A stretch of 64,000 nucleotides of DNA, taken from NCBI GenBank assembly GCA_035376985.1, contig DAOSSA010000003.1:133460-197459 (forward strand). The letters run 5' to 3'. Below are positions 45,074-54,516 of the stretch, piece after piece. Made by a program: the position numbers and the translations under genes. The notes beneath the pieces were generated by a model. That model searched no databases and was not told the origin of the DNA. It saw only the letters and a program-made list of their open reading frames with translations. Position 1 is the stretch's first letter, and every line of letters starts with the position of its first letter. This stretch comes from Brevifilum sp029548365. Lineage in GTDB: Bacteria > Chloroflexota > Anaerolineae > Anaerolineales > Anaerolineaceae.

Positions 45074-46039
45074 TTACGGTGGGTCCTGCGGGTCAGGTTC
45101 CGGTTCGCTGTCATGCTTGCGGATTCTAAACAGGATCTCTTCGAGGATCTTCCGATTGAAACTGACCAGGTCTGCGATCAAACCGATCAGGAAGGTCATA
45201 AAGCCCACGATCAGGAATACCGCTGCCAGGATCAGGGATTGAACCATACCGGCGCCTTTGTTCTGGATGAAAGCCACCAGGAAGCGCACGCCAAGCGCTG
45301 TGCCAACCAGCAGCATCAGGACGCTGATGCTGGTGAAGATGCGCAGCGCCCGGTACATTGTAAATGAACGCATGATCGTAACACTGGAGTTGAGCAGATA
45401 ATTCCGAATGCTGCTGAACAACCGTGATGGACGTTCAGGCGGGTTGGTTTCAATAGGGACAAAAGCCACCCGCACCTTGCGGGCGCCAGCTTGAATCAGG
45501 GTTTCCAGGGTGTAAGAATAATTGCTCAGTACCAAAGTTTCCAGCGCAACGTCACGGGTGAGCGCTCTGAACCCGCTGGTGGCATCCGGGATATCAAAAC
45601 CGGCAGTGGCAGAGACGACCCTGCTGCCCAGGATCTGCAGGGCACGCTTGTGGGCTGGAAAATGAGGGGTCTTGCTCACGCCCCGGTCTCCGATGACCAT
45701 TTCAGCTTCGCCATCCAGAATCGGTTTGACCAGTTTGTGGATATCCTCTGCTGGATACTGGTTATCGGCATCGGTATTGACGATCACATCTGCGCCCAAC
45801 CGCAGGCATGCGTCCAGTCCATGGGTAAAAGCTTTTGCCAGCCCCATGTGCCGGCTGAGATGGACAATATGATCAGCACCCGCATGCCTTGCCACAGCAG
45901 GGGTTTCATCTGTGCTACCATCATCCACCACCAGAATTTCAACCTGGTCAAAGCCTTCGACGGTTTTTGGAAGCTGCGTCAGGGTTTTAGGTAATATTAA
46001 GGCTTCGTTATAGCATGGGATTTGGATAATCAGTTTCAT
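45074..46039 (-). CDS. membrane-anchored family 2 glycosyltransferase (DPM1/GtrB-like)
   Basis: A 321-residue enzyme beginning MKLIIQIPCYNEALILPKTL, with VVDDGSTDETP and the DxD motif NTDADNQYP. The C-terminal third has two membrane helices (about 235-300) as in polyprenyl-phosphate glycosyltransferases. The start at 46039 matches the conserved N-terminus. It likely loads a sugar onto a polyprenyl phosphate at the inner face of the membrane. It is 100 bp upstream of xpt on the same strand; functional linkage is not implied. Confidence 0.88.
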   Translation of the reverse strand: MKLIIQIPCYNEALILPKTLTQLPKTVEGFDQVEILVVDDGSTDETPAVARHAGADHIVHLSRHMGLAKAFTHGLDACLRLGADVIVNTDADNQYPAEDIHKLVKPILDGEAEMVIGDRGVSKTPHFPAHKRALQILGSRVVSATAGFDIPDATSGFRALTRDVALETLVLSNYSYTLETLIQAGARKVRVAFVPIETNPPERPSRLFSSIRNYLLNSSVTIMRSFTMYRALRIFTSISVLMLLVGTALGVRFLVAFIQNKGAGMVQSLILAAVFLIVGFMTFLIGLIADLVSFNRKILEEILFRIRKHDSEPEPDPQDPP

Positions 46040-46147
46040 AGGCTGCTCTGCTCTGGTTGGACCTGAGATTAGTATATCATAGCGCAAGGTCTTTGACTCC
46101 CTGGATTGACAAACCTGTCTCTGAAGCAACTGAGATCAGAAGCCAAA

Positions 46148-46288
46148 ATGTGCGGTATCTGGGTGCTGTTGGACCTGGTCACCGGGCACACCTCGATTGA
46201 ACACGAATGGTTCACACACTTTCATAAAGTTGAGAGCAACCCCTATAAGGATTATTACGTATGGTGCGCCTTGCTTGTTGATTTTTAA
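46148..46288 (+). pseudogene. fragment of a GH13 alpha-glucosidase/trehalose synthase
   Basis: About 40 codons encode VLLDLVTGHTSIEHEWF and NPYKDYYVWC, matching conserved region I (DLVxNHTS) and the following segment of GH13 oligo-1,6-glucosidases and trehalose synthases. The Asn of NHTS is Gly here and no other part of the roughly 550-residue enzyme is present. It is a decayed gene relic within the 331-bp interval. Confidence 0.65.
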
Positions 46289-46370
46289 TCAGACTGGCGG
46301 CTGATCGTTGACAGTCATCACGGTGCTATTTTATAATTGAGCGTGTTCACTATAATGGAAAGGGTTCATC

Positions 46371-47219
46371 ATGGAGCGTATCAAACGCAGTTGGGCGCTG
46401 GTCAAAGCCAGCGTCGAAGTTCTCAAACTCGATAAAGAATTGCTTATTTTTCCGTTGATCTCATCCATTGTGATGATCTTCATCACGCTGACCTTCCTGA
46501 TCCCCACACTGGTCGGGAATGTACTGGATACCATCTTCGATACGGGCATGCCGGTGTTCGGCTATATGGTTCTGTTCCTGTTCTACCTGGTGCAATACAC
46601 GGTAGTTTTTTACAATAACACAGCCCTGGTAGGCGCCGCGATGATCCGCTTGCGGGGAGGAGACCCAACGGTCAGGGACGGTTATAAAATTGCCAATCAG
46701 CGCATTGTACCTATCCTGGGTTGGGCGCTGATTTCAGCCACAGTTGGGCTGATCCTCAACATGATTTCCGGTAATTCTGAAAATAAGCGCAGGGGTCTGG
46801 GCGGCTTGATCGCCTCCATTCTGGGCGCTGCTTGGAATGTGCTCACCTTTCTGGTCGTACCTGTTCTGGCGGTGGAGGGATTGGGTCCGATTAAAGCGAT
46901 ACAACGCAGTTGGGAGCTGCTTAAACGCAGTTGGGGAGAGCAAATCTCGGGAACCCTGTCTATCGGGTTGATCTTCGGGCTGATCGGCATTGCTGGCGGG
47001 ATGTTGATGATCGATATTGGCGTTGCTCTTTCCTTTTGGTTAAAGAGCATCATCCCGATCATCATTTTCGGCGTTTTGCTCCTGCTCTTTATCATGGTCA
47101 TTTCATTGCTCAGCAGCACCCTCAGCGGCATCTTTTCAGCGGCGGTGTACGCTTATGCTGCTGATGGACAGGTCAGCCTGTTTGATGAGAGCCTGATCCG
47201 CGAGGCGATCAACCCCTGA
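46371..47219 (+). CDS. multi-pass membrane protein (DUF6159-like)
   Basis: A 282-residue protein with about six hydrophobic helices, beginning MERIKRSWALVKASVEVLK, with AIQRSWELLKRSWGEQ in a cytoplasmic loop, a pattern I associate with the DUF6159 family of unknown function. A TATAAT box lies only 15 bp before the ATG, so the transcript would have a very short leader. It may be related to the other RSW-motif membrane protein at 36331-37314. Confidence 0.8.
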   Translation: MERIKRSWALVKASVEVLKLDKELLIFPLISSIVMIFITLTFLIPTLVGNVLDTIFDTGMPVFGYMVLFLFYLVQYTVVFYNNTALVGAAMIRLRGGDPTVRDGYKIANQRIVPILGWALISATVGLILNMISGNSENKRRGLGGLIASILGAAWNVLTFLVVPVLAVEGLGPIKAIQRSWELLKRSWGEQISGTLSIGLIFGLIGIAGGMLMIDIGVALSFWLKSIIPIIIFGVLLLLFIMVISLLSSTLSGIFSAAVYAYAADGQVSLFDESLIREAINP

Positions 47220-47460
47220 CGCCTTCTTCACAAACCCCGCAGGTCGGTTGTTGAGTTACGGTTGGATTTAGATCGTGAAAATTAATGGGTTCGCAATCCC
47301 TCAAATCATCATTCACCAATCACACTTCACGGTATTTGAAAGATTCAACCTGGAAGCACCGCTGAGCACCACCTCGGAAATGCAGCGCGTGTGGGATGGA
47401 AACCTGGCTGAGGTAAGTGATCATCCTGACCTCAATTAATAATGGGGGGAAGAACGCTAT

Positions 47461-49233
47461 TCACTCAGATGTTGAACGATTTTCAGCAGGAGAATCCGGT
47501 TCACCCTGGGATTCAGACGGTCTGATATCCTTGACATTCAACTGCAAATTAACCCGACCCTTGTAGGTGTTTTCCTCAAACCGGTAAACGATATCAATTC
47601 TCTCGGGCAGCTCATCAACCCAGTGCCCCTGCTGGAAAGCGATGGCATCGTAGATATATTGCCCGGCTTGCAGGGTCAGCTTCAGGTGCCTGCTGTCCCG
47701 TCCCACAGTTCTAACCTGGCGCACAACCAGATCGCGGGACATAAAAACCGGGTCAGGATTGCCGCGTCCCGTGGGTTCTAACTGGTGCAGGTCGTTAAAA
47801 ATCCCGCCGATATAATAGGGTGATAAATTTTCTAAAATGATCTCGCGGTCAATATCAATCACGGGTAAAAGGGTTACATCAGCCAATTCCCGTTGCGCAA
47901 TGGCGTACAGTTGTTCAATTAATATCGGCAGGTTTACGTTACTGACGGTAAAGCCCGCAGCCGCGGCGTGACCACCATGCCGCACCAGCAGGTCGGCGCA
48001 CTCGTCCAAAGCCCGAGTAATGTGAAATTCTGGGATCGAACGGCAGGAAGCTACGGTAAATTCTTCGCCCTGGTGAGCAATAATCGCCGGTCGATAATAG
48101 GTTTCTGTCAGGCGCGAGGCTGCCAATCCCACCACGCCCTCACTAAATTTAGGATCGGCTGCAAAAAATAGCAGTGCGCCCGGATCCTGGGCTAAAACCT
48201 GCGCTGCAGCCTGTTCGCGGATCCAGTTTGTTTCCACCTGGCGTTCTTTGTTCTGGGAGTCCAGGATTTGAGCCAGTTCGCCAGCTTTTTGTTGATCCTG
48301 TGTTACCAGCAGTTCATAAGCCAGCATGGCCGATTCCATCCGTCCGGCTGCGTTCAACCGGGGTGCCAGCTTGAAACCAATCATTGACGTATCACACTGG
48401 GTTAAATCAATCTCTGCTGCACCAGCCAGAGCTCTTAATCCCGGGCGTCTTTGCTGTCGGATGCACGCCAGACCTTTCTTAACCAACGCCCGGTTTTCGC
48501 CTTTCAGCGGCACCAGGTCTGCCACGGTGCCGATGGCCACCAGATCCAACCACGCTTCAGGGTTTACACCCTGCTGGGGGTGAATCTCCAGGTAAGCCTG
48601 GGTTAGTTTGTGCGCTAAACCGACGCCCGATAAATCTTTTTCAGGGTAGTGATCTTCAGGTTGCTTGGGGTTGATCACGGCCAGTGCAGGGGGGAGTTCT
48701 GTTCCGGGCTGGTGGTGGTCGGTGATGATGACGTCCATGCCCAGGTTGTGAGCCTGCGCCACCTCGCGATTGGAACGAATCCCGCAATCCACTGTGATCA
48801 CCAGGTTGATGCCCATGTCTGCCAGGGCCTGGATGGCATCCGCGTTTAAGCCATAGCCTTCATCGTAACGATTGGGAATGTAAATCTCCGGATTTACACC
48901 CAGACTCACCAGGAAATCATGCATCAGGGTGCAGGCGGTGACCCCATCGGCGTCATAATCGCCGTAGATGGCGATTTTTTCGCCAGCCGTAACCGCGCGG
49001 TGCAATCGCTCCACTGCAGCCTGCATATCTTTGATCTGGAGCGGGTCACTTGAAAAAGGCGCTTCACCATTAACAAAACTGGACGCCGATTCAGCGTTAA
49101 AATAGCCGCGATTGTAAAGCAATTGCCGCAAGAGCGGGGGGAAGTCGCGCAATGCCAGGTCAATATCGTGGGGGATTTTTGGCTGGACACGCCAGCGCTG
49201 GTTGAGGATCGGTTGTGCGTTGTTTTCTGTCAT
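47461..49233 (-). CDS. recJ: single-stranded-DNA-specific exonuclease RecJ
   Basis: A 590-residue RecJ with DHH-family motifs in order: YGDYDADGVTA, VDCGIRS, ITDHHQPG, GVGLAHKL, and the DHHA1 part with GGHAAAAGF. The C-terminal OB-like domain is present. The ATG at 49233 has AGGAA at proper spacing within the longer frame. RecJ degrades 5' single-stranded ends in recombination and mismatch repair. It is monocistronic. Confidence 0.96.
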   Translation of the reverse strand: MTENNAQPILNQRWRVQPKIPHDIDLALRDFPPLLRQLLYNRGYFNAESASSFVNGEAPFSSDPLQIKDMQAAVERLHRAVTAGEKIAIYGDYDADGVTACTLMHDFLVSLGVNPEIYIPNRYDEGYGLNADAIQALADMGINLVITVDCGIRSNREVAQAHNLGMDVIITDHHQPGTELPPALAVINPKQPEDHYPEKDLSGVGLAHKLTQAYLEIHPQQGVNPEAWLDLVAIGTVADLVPLKGENRALVKKGLACIRQQRRPGLRALAGAAEIDLTQCDTSMIGFKLAPRLNAAGRMESAMLAYELLVTQDQQKAGELAQILDSQNKERQVETNWIREQAAAQVLAQDPGALLFFAADPKFSEGVVGLAASRLTETYYRPAIIAHQGEEFTVASCRSIPEFHITRALDECADLLVRHGGHAAAAGFTVSNVNLPILIEQLYAIAQRELADVTLLPVIDIDREIILENLSPYYIGGIFNDLHQLEPTGRGNPDPVFMSRDLVVRQVRTVGRDSRHLKLTLQAGQYIYDAIAFQQGHWVDELPERIDIVYRFEENTYKGRVNLQLNVKDIRPSESQGEPDSPAENRSTSE

Positions 49234-49462
49234 GAGCTCATTTCCTGCGAGATAAATGCGCATTGGTCATGAAGATTATAACCTTAATTTTCCAGAGGTC
49301 TGAAGTAATACAAAAGATCGCCGTTTACCTGCCAATCCCAATCAACACATTACAGGACCCGCGGGGGTTGAATTACGACTTCACCGGTTCTGCAGGAAAA
49401 CCTTGGGCACTTTGTTAACCTCCCTGCCCAAAGGATTCAAATACCGTTACAATTAAGCCGTT

Positions 49463-50557
49463 ATGACGAATTACAATCCTGCACTTCCCCTGAACCAGGT
49501 CCTGGTCGGTGACTGCTGCGTCATCCTGCCCACGCTTCCCGAGAATTCGGTCGACCTGATCTTTGCCGATCCACCCTATAACCTGCAACTTGAGGGCGAA
49601 CTCTGGCGCCCTGACCACAGCCGGGTCGACCCGGTGGATGACGACTGGGACCAATTCGAGAGTTTTGCGCAGTACGATAATTTCACCCACGAGTGGCTGT
49701 CCGCCTGCCGACGCGTGCTCAAACCCACAGGCACATTGTGGGTGATTGGCTCTTATCACAATATCTACCGGGTGGGCGCCATCCTCCAAAACCTGGACTT
49801 TTGGATTCTCAACGACGTGGTGTGGGTCAAAACCAACCCGATGCCCAACTTCCAGGGAATGCGCTTTACCAATGCCCACGAAACCCTGCTGTGGTCTCAG
49901 AAGGATAAGCGCCAAAAATATACCTTCAACTACCGCGCCATGAAGGCGCTGAACGATGACCTGCAAATGCGCAGCGATTGGGAGATTCCGATCTGCACCG
50001 GGCCGGAGCGTCAAAAAGGCCCCGATGGCGAGAAAGCCCATTCCACCCAGAAGCCGGAAGCCCTGCTCTACCGGGTGATCTCAGCCAGCTCCAACCCCGG
50101 CGATGTGGTGCTGGACCCCTTTTTTGGTACGGGCACCACTGGCGCTGTCGCCCGCCAGCTGCATCGGCAATTCATCGGCATCGAGGTGGACCCCTTCTAC
50201 GCCCAATTGGCTACACAGCGGATAGGTGCCATTGCCCCACAGCCCTTCAATTCACAGCTATTTGAAACGCCCAACCCCCGCCGGGAAAGACGCATCCCCT
50301 TTGGCAGCCTGGTCGAATACGGCCTGTTGGAGCCCGGGCAGACCCTGTATTTCACAGGGCAAAACGAAACGACAGCCAGGGTGCTGGCCGATGGTCACCT
50401 CAACTGCGATGGAAAGCGCGGATCCATTCACCAGACTGCCAGGTGGATCCGGAATGGCCCCGCCAATGGTTGGCAGTTGTGGTATTACCTGAACCCTGAA
50501 ACGGGGCAGAGGGAACCTATCGACATCTTACGCAACCGCCTGCGCAACGCAGGATAA
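49463..50557 (+). CDS. CcrM/HinfI-like adenine-N6 DNA methyltransferase
   Basis: A 364-residue beta-class methyltransferase: catalytic DPPYN early (about residue 36), AdoMet motif DPFFGTGTTGA late. A C-terminal extension of about 85 residues (IPFGSLVEYGLL through NGWQLWYY) resembles the DNA-recognition domain of CcrM and M.HinfI, which methylate GANTC. No restriction gene accompanies it, so it is an orphan, probably with a regulatory or replication-related role. High GC and core-gene surroundings suggest it is resident rather than newly acquired. Confidence 0.9.
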   Translation: MTNYNPALPLNQVLVGDCCVILPTLPENSVDLIFADPPYNLQLEGELWRPDHSRVDPVDDDWDQFESFAQYDNFTHEWLSACRRVLKPTGTLWVIGSYHNIYRVGAILQNLDFWILNDVVWVKTNPMPNFQGMRFTNAHETLLWSQKDKRQKYTFNYRAMKALNDDLQMRSDWEIPICTGPERQKGPDGEKAHSTQKPEALLYRVISASSNPGDVVLDPFFGTGTTGAVARQLHRQFIGIEVDPFYAQLATQRIGAIAPQPFNSQLFETPNPRRERRIPFGSLVEYGLLEPGQTLYFTGQNETTARVLADGHLNCDGKRGSIHQTARWIRNGPANGWQLWYYLNPETGQREPIDILRNRLRNAG

Positions 50558-50570
50558 ATGTTAAATTTCA

Positions 50571-50602
50571 TCCGGTGATCCTGTTTCCCATCTATCACCG
50601 GA
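50571..50602 (+). other. hairpin between the methyltransferase and peptidase genes
   Basis: Perfect 9-bp arms TCCGGTGAT/ATCACCGGA with a 14-base loop, 14 bp after the methyltransferase stop. No T-run follows, so it is at best a weak or factor-dependent terminator. Confidence 0.4.
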
Positions 50603-50625
50603 CATCAATAAAAAGGAAATGATCA

Positions 50626-52401
50626 ATGACCCTAAAAGTTACCTACACACAATCCCCCTGGAGCCTGGAAGACCTGTTTCTGGGCTTTGACGACCCTGCT
50701 TACGAAGCAGCATTTGAGGAAGTCCGTAAAGGCGCACAAAGATTTCAAACCTTCCGAGATCAACTGGCTCCACAGATCAGCGAAGAGCTGTTCCTCAGCA
50801 TAATCACAGAATATGAACATTACACCCGTATTCTAAGCCGTTTATTCGGTTTCAGTCAGCTGGCGTTTGCCGCTGACACTCAGGATCAGGCGGCTCAGGC
50901 GCAGGTGGCTCGTGTCACTCAGTTTTATGCTGAAATCGACAACTATACAATGTTTTTTAGCCTGTGGTGGAAAGCACTCGATAATGAAAACGCTGAGCGC
51001 TTGTTGAAGGCATCAGGTGATTTTCATTACTGGCTGGTTACTATGCGTAACTTCAAAGAGTTCACCCTCAGCGAAGCGGAAGAAAAAATTATCAATATCA
51101 AGGATGTCACAGGCGTAAACGCCATTAACATGCTTTACGAATCGATCACCAACCGTTATCTTTTCAAAGTTGAGATCGATGGCGAACTCAAAGAATTGAC
51201 GCGCGGTGAGGTGACCGCCCTGGTCAGAGAACCGGATCCCGATCTGCGAGAACGCGCTTACCAGGCATTATTCAAGGTTTACGAAGATGATGCACCTATT
51301 CTGGGCCAGATTTATCAGGCGGTTGTGCGCGATTGGCGCAACGAGAATCTCGACTTGCGCAAATTTAAGCATCCGGTTTCAGTACGCAACCTGATCAATG
51401 ACATCCCCGATCCCGTTGTTGAAACCCTTTTAGAAGTCACCCGGCAAAACACAAAACACTTCCAGCGTTTCTTCAGATTGAAGGCTAAACGGCTTGGAGT
51501 GGAAAAACTGCGCCGATATGATATTTACGCCCCAGTGGAGAAATCGGATAAGAAATATGCGTTTGACCAGGCAGCAGAGATGGTGCTGGAATCCTTCCAT
51601 GAGTTTGACCCGAAATTTGCCGACCTGGCAAAAGAGATCTTTGATGCCCGGCATGTCGATAGCGAAATTCGCAAAGGCAAGATGAGTGGTGCCTTCTGTG
51701 CGACCATAACACCCGACCTGGCACCCTGGGTGTTGCTCAACTATCAGGGTAAAGCGGAAGATGTAGCAACCATGGCACATGAATTAGGGCATGGCATCCA
51801 TGCATTGATGGCACGGGATCATACCGCTTTCACGCAACACGCCTGTTTGCCCCTGGCAGAAACTGCCTCAACCTTTGGCGAGATAATGCTGATCGATAAG
51901 CTTTTAGCTCAGGAAAGCGATCAAGCCGTTCGGCGCGATCTGCTTTTCAGACAAATGGATGATGCTTTCGCCACCATTTTACGTCAGAACTATTTCTCAA
52001 TGTTCGAGCATACGGCTCATGAACTGGTTGCTCAGGGCGCTCAGGTGGACGATCTGGCAAAAGCTTACCTGGAAAATTTACAGGATGAATTTGGCGATTC
52101 AGTAGAGATCGCCGATGAGTTTCGTTGGGAGTGGGTCATGATCCCACACATTTACAATGTGCCGTTCTATGTCTATGCCTACGCCTTTGGTCAACTGCTG
52201 GTGCTATCCCTGTATAAGCAATATCAGGCTGAAGGCAATGCCTTCAAACCGCGTTACATGGATATCCTGGCCGCGGGCGGTTCGATTGCTCCGATTGAAT
52301 TGCTCGCCCGTGCAGGTATTGATATAACCCGGGCTGAATTCTGGCAAGGTGGATTTGATATCATCGATGAGATGGTAACAACGCTGGAGAATTTAACCTG
52401 A
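50626..52401 (+). CDS. pepF: M3-family oligoendopeptidase F
   Basis: A 591-residue metallopeptidase of normal length for the PepF/M3B group. The zinc-binding motif HELGH is at residues 385-389 (ATMAHELGHGIHALM), with the third ligand Glu in ETASTFGEIML. No signal peptide, so it acts in the cytoplasm on oligopeptides. AAAGGAAA precedes the ATG. A strong terminator follows. Confidence 0.94.
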   Translation: MTLKVTYTQSPWSLEDLFLGFDDPAYEAAFEEVRKGAQRFQTFRDQLAPQISEELFLSIITEYEHYTRILSRLFGFSQLAFAADTQDQAAQAQVARVTQFYAEIDNYTMFFSLWWKALDNENAERLLKASGDFHYWLVTMRNFKEFTLSEAEEKIINIKDVTGVNAINMLYESITNRYLFKVEIDGELKELTRGEVTALVREPDPDLRERAYQALFKVYEDDAPILGQIYQAVVRDWRNENLDLRKFKHPVSVRNLINDIPDPVVETLLEVTRQNTKHFQRFFRLKAKRLGVEKLRRYDIYAPVEKSDKKYAFDQAAEMVLESFHEFDPKFADLAKEIFDARHVDSEIRKGKMSGAFCATITPDLAPWVLLNYQGKAEDVATMAHELGHGIHALMARDHTAFTQHACLPLAETASTFGEIMLIDKLLAQESDQAVRRDLLFRQMDDAFATILRQNYFSMFEHTAHELVAQGAQVDDLAKAYLENLQDEFGDSVEIADEFRWEWVMIPHIYNVPFYVYAYAFGQLLVLSLYKQYQAEGNAFKPRYMDILAAGGSIAPIELLARAGIDITRAEFWQGGFDIIDEMVTTLENLT

Positions 52402-52471
52402 CGTTTACCGGTTGATCCAGTAAATCAGTTTACACGGTAGTTATGATATCCTGATTGAATCAGGATAATGG

Positions 52472-52517
52472 CAACCAGGTGCGTTCATCGTTAGCTGAAA
52501 GCACCCTGGTTGTTTTT
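52472..52517 (+). terminator. intrinsic terminator after the M3 peptidase gene
   Basis: Arms CAACCAGGTGC (52472-52482) and GCACCCTGGTTG (52501-52512) pair with one bulged base and are followed by TTTTT. A second inverted repeat, TATCCTGATT-G-AATCAGGATA, lies just before it at 52447-52467. Confidence 0.85.
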
Positions 52518-53817
52518 AATTGTGTATCGATTGAGAATGCTCTCGGTGAATATGGGGCATCAGCAAGATTACCAGTAAAGCTGAGATAACCCCAACAATA
52601 ATGACGCTATAAAATAAAACCTGGTGAGAAAAAAGGTCAACCAGTAAACCACCAATCAAAGGAGCCATGGTCATCACGGGCCCAACAAGTGTGTTGTTGA
52701 TGCCAATATAACGCCCGGTTTCAGATGTGGGGGCGATTTCAAAAATCATGTTAGGATCGCAAATACGGATTGAGGCATAGACGCCCCCGATAAAAAATGC
52801 AATGGAGTAAAACATCCAGGGCGCTTTTGCCCATACCCCAAAAACACCTTGCAGTACTACAAACAGAGAAACAATCACATATACAACCTTATACCCAAAC
52901 CGATCGCCAATCCATCCCCACAAGAACCCAAGCACACTCTGGGTGATGAGGATAATCATGTTAAAGATAGCCAGGCTGCCATCCGGCAATGAAAGGGTGC
53001 GCCGACTGTAGAGGGCGAAATATGCATTTCCCAGCACGCCCAAACCCAATACAGCCCGTGAGATCATAAATCGACTGAAATCGGGATTATGTTTGATGTG
53101 TTTGGGAATAGTCCGGATAAAGGTGCCCAGTGGCTCAGGTTTGACCTGTTCAGGGTAGGGCTCTTCTTTGAAGCTGGCGATGATAATTGGTGAAATGACC
53201 GAAGTTGCCAAAGCCGTCCAAAATAGAATTCTCAAATTGAAGGGAAAAGCATAATTGTCCAGCAAATAATGGCTAAAAAGCGATGAGCCAAAACCAATGA
53301 TCCCACCAAGCCCATTGGTAAAACCGTAGAAAAACCCTCGATTTTTAACAATGCTTTTGCTGATAAAATCTGAATAACCGGGGCTGATCATCCCATTGGT
53401 TACTGAGAAAATCATATAAGCCACGAGCAACAAGATCAGGATCAATGTATTGCTGAACAAGCCAAAAATTTGGGCGACAATTGCAACCAGTAAGACCCCA
53501 AACCGCTCGGTGATGGCAACTTTTAACACAAAATTCTTTTTTGTGCGCCTTCCATTGACCAGATAGGCACCTATTAACTGAGGCAAAAAGAATCCGAAAT
53601 AGTAAATTGCCGGCACCAAGCCGATAATCCAGCTTTTATCTGTGAGCTGCTCAACAAAGTAAGGGATAATTGTGTCCTGAGAAAGGGCTGCAACCGCAAA
53701 GGCATAAATAGATGAATCAAAAGCCAGTGCGATGAAGTTCCACCGGTAATAACTCTCCATCCGAGCCACAAATTCGGGATGTTTACTCTGTAATTGCCTG
53801 ATGTCGCGACCAATCAT
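52516..53817 (-). CDS. major facilitator superfamily transporter
   Basis: A 433-residue protein with about 12 hydrophobic helices. The central loop and the GWIGDRFGYK segment between helices 8 and 9 are typical of MFS proteins. The N-terminus is cytoplasmic and hydrophilic for about 25 residues. It is 44 bp downstream of a beheaded nucleoside phosphorylase gene on the same strand, so it may once have been a nucleoside or base carrier in that operon; after the truncation its promoter is unclear. Confidence 0.85.
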   Translation of the reverse strand: MIGRDIRQLQSKHPEFVARMESYYRWNFIALAFDSSIYAFAVAALSQDTIIPYFVEQLTDKSWIIGLVPAIYYFGFFLPQLIGAYLVNGRRTKKNFVLKVAITERFGVLLVAIVAQIFGLFSNTLILILLLVAYMIFSVTNGMISPGYSDFISKSIVKNRGFFYGFTNGLGGIIGFGSSLFSHYLLDNYAFPFNLRILFWTALATSVISPIIIASFKEEPYPEQVKPEPLGTFIRTIPKHIKHNPDFSRFMISRAVLGLGVLGNAYFALYSRRTLSLPDGSLAIFNMIILITQSVLGFLWGWIGDRFGYKVVYVIVSLFVVLQGVFGVWAKAPWMFYSIAFFIGGVYASIRICDPNMIFEIAPTSETGRYIGINNTLVGPVMTMAPLIGGLLVDLFSHQVLFYSVIIVGVISALLVILLMPHIHREHSQSIHN

Positions 53818-53861
53818 AAAATATGGGTTCTTCGTTTTTGCTGTAATGATTTTGATCGCAA

Positions 53862-54083
53862 CTAATAGTCTGCTTTTGACTGTCGATCTTTTTCAATTAA
53901 TATCTTAATGGCTTCAATCGCCACCCGGATCGGTCGGTCAACATCAAGAAGTGCATCTTTTTCCTCAGTAGTCAAATCACTTTCTTTATACAGGCTGACC
54001 ATATGCATGACCCCACCCGCCCGTTTACGGTAAATCGAGGAAAGAATAAAGAGTGCAGCTGCTTCCATCTCTGAACAGACGGC
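53862..54083 (-). pseudogene. nucleoside phosphorylase, 5'-truncated remnant
   Basis: Seventy-three codons starting AVCSEMEAAALFILSS, the conserved C-terminal motif of uridine/purine nucleoside phosphorylases, and ending in a normal C-terminus. An in-frame TGA lies just before at 54084-54086 and transposase sequence starts at the same point on the other strand. About 170 N-terminal residues are missing and are not found across the IS-flanked cassette. The truncation is therefore tied to the IS insertion. Confidence 0.85.
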
Positions 54084-54087
54084 TCAG

Positions 54088-54402
54088 GCGGATGAGGCAG
54101 TGAATTCAAAAATTCATTTTGAAGAAAGTTGTGCAGAACTGGGCTTGAAATTGTTTGTGTTACCGCCCCGCTCTCCTAAACTGAATGGCAGAGTTGAACG
54201 AGCCCATCGAACCCATTTGGACGAATTCTATTCAGCTTATCCGATTGACTTTGCCTCACCAACACTCAATAACGTGCTTGAAGAATGGGAAAGAATCTAC
54301 AATAAAGTCCGTCCCCATCGTGCTCTGGACAACCTGACGCCTTTTGAGTATATCCAACAATACCACCCTTCGATGATCCCCGAATTGTCTCATATGTATT
54401 GA
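54088..54402 (+). pseudogene. IS481-type transposase, C-terminal fragment
   Basis: About 105 codons of the rve integrase core C-terminus: FEESCAELGLKLFVLPPRSP, then KLNGRVERAHRTHLDEFY with the catalytic Glu, NKVRPHRALDNLTPFEY. The N-terminal DNA-binding domain and the first two catalytic Asp are missing. It abuts the nucleoside phosphorylase remnant at about 54085. It cannot encode an active transposase. Confidence 0.88.
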
Positions 54403-54411
54403 ACCCATACA
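54396..54411 (+). repeat. right terminal repeat of the truncated IS
   Basis: GTATTGAACCCATACA overlaps the transposase stop region and matches, as its reverse complement, 63278-63293 (15 of 16). The orientation makes 54411 the outer end of this IS. Confidence 0.65.
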
Positions 54412-54416
54412 CACCC

Positions 54417-54444
54417 TTGACAAGCCCATGAATTCCATTATAAT
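54417..54444 (+). promoter_or_regulatory. consensus promoter of the ECF/kinase operon
   Basis: Perfect TTGACA (54417-54422) and TATAAT (54439-54444) boxes with a 16-bp spacer, starting 6 bp outside the IS end. Transcription would begin near 54451, giving a 66-base leader before the GntR regulator gene. It is the strongest promoter visible in the window. Confidence 0.8.
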
Positions 54445-54516
54445 AGTGCATATCATCAGGATGTTAAGACGTTATTACAACCTTCTATTAATAATATATA
54501 TTTTCGATGTTTACTT

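Noticed and set aside
47275..47439. 54-codon plus-strand frame from a GTG before recJ
   Set aside because: No ribosome-binding site and no recognisable motif; it may be a gene relic but cannot be supported.
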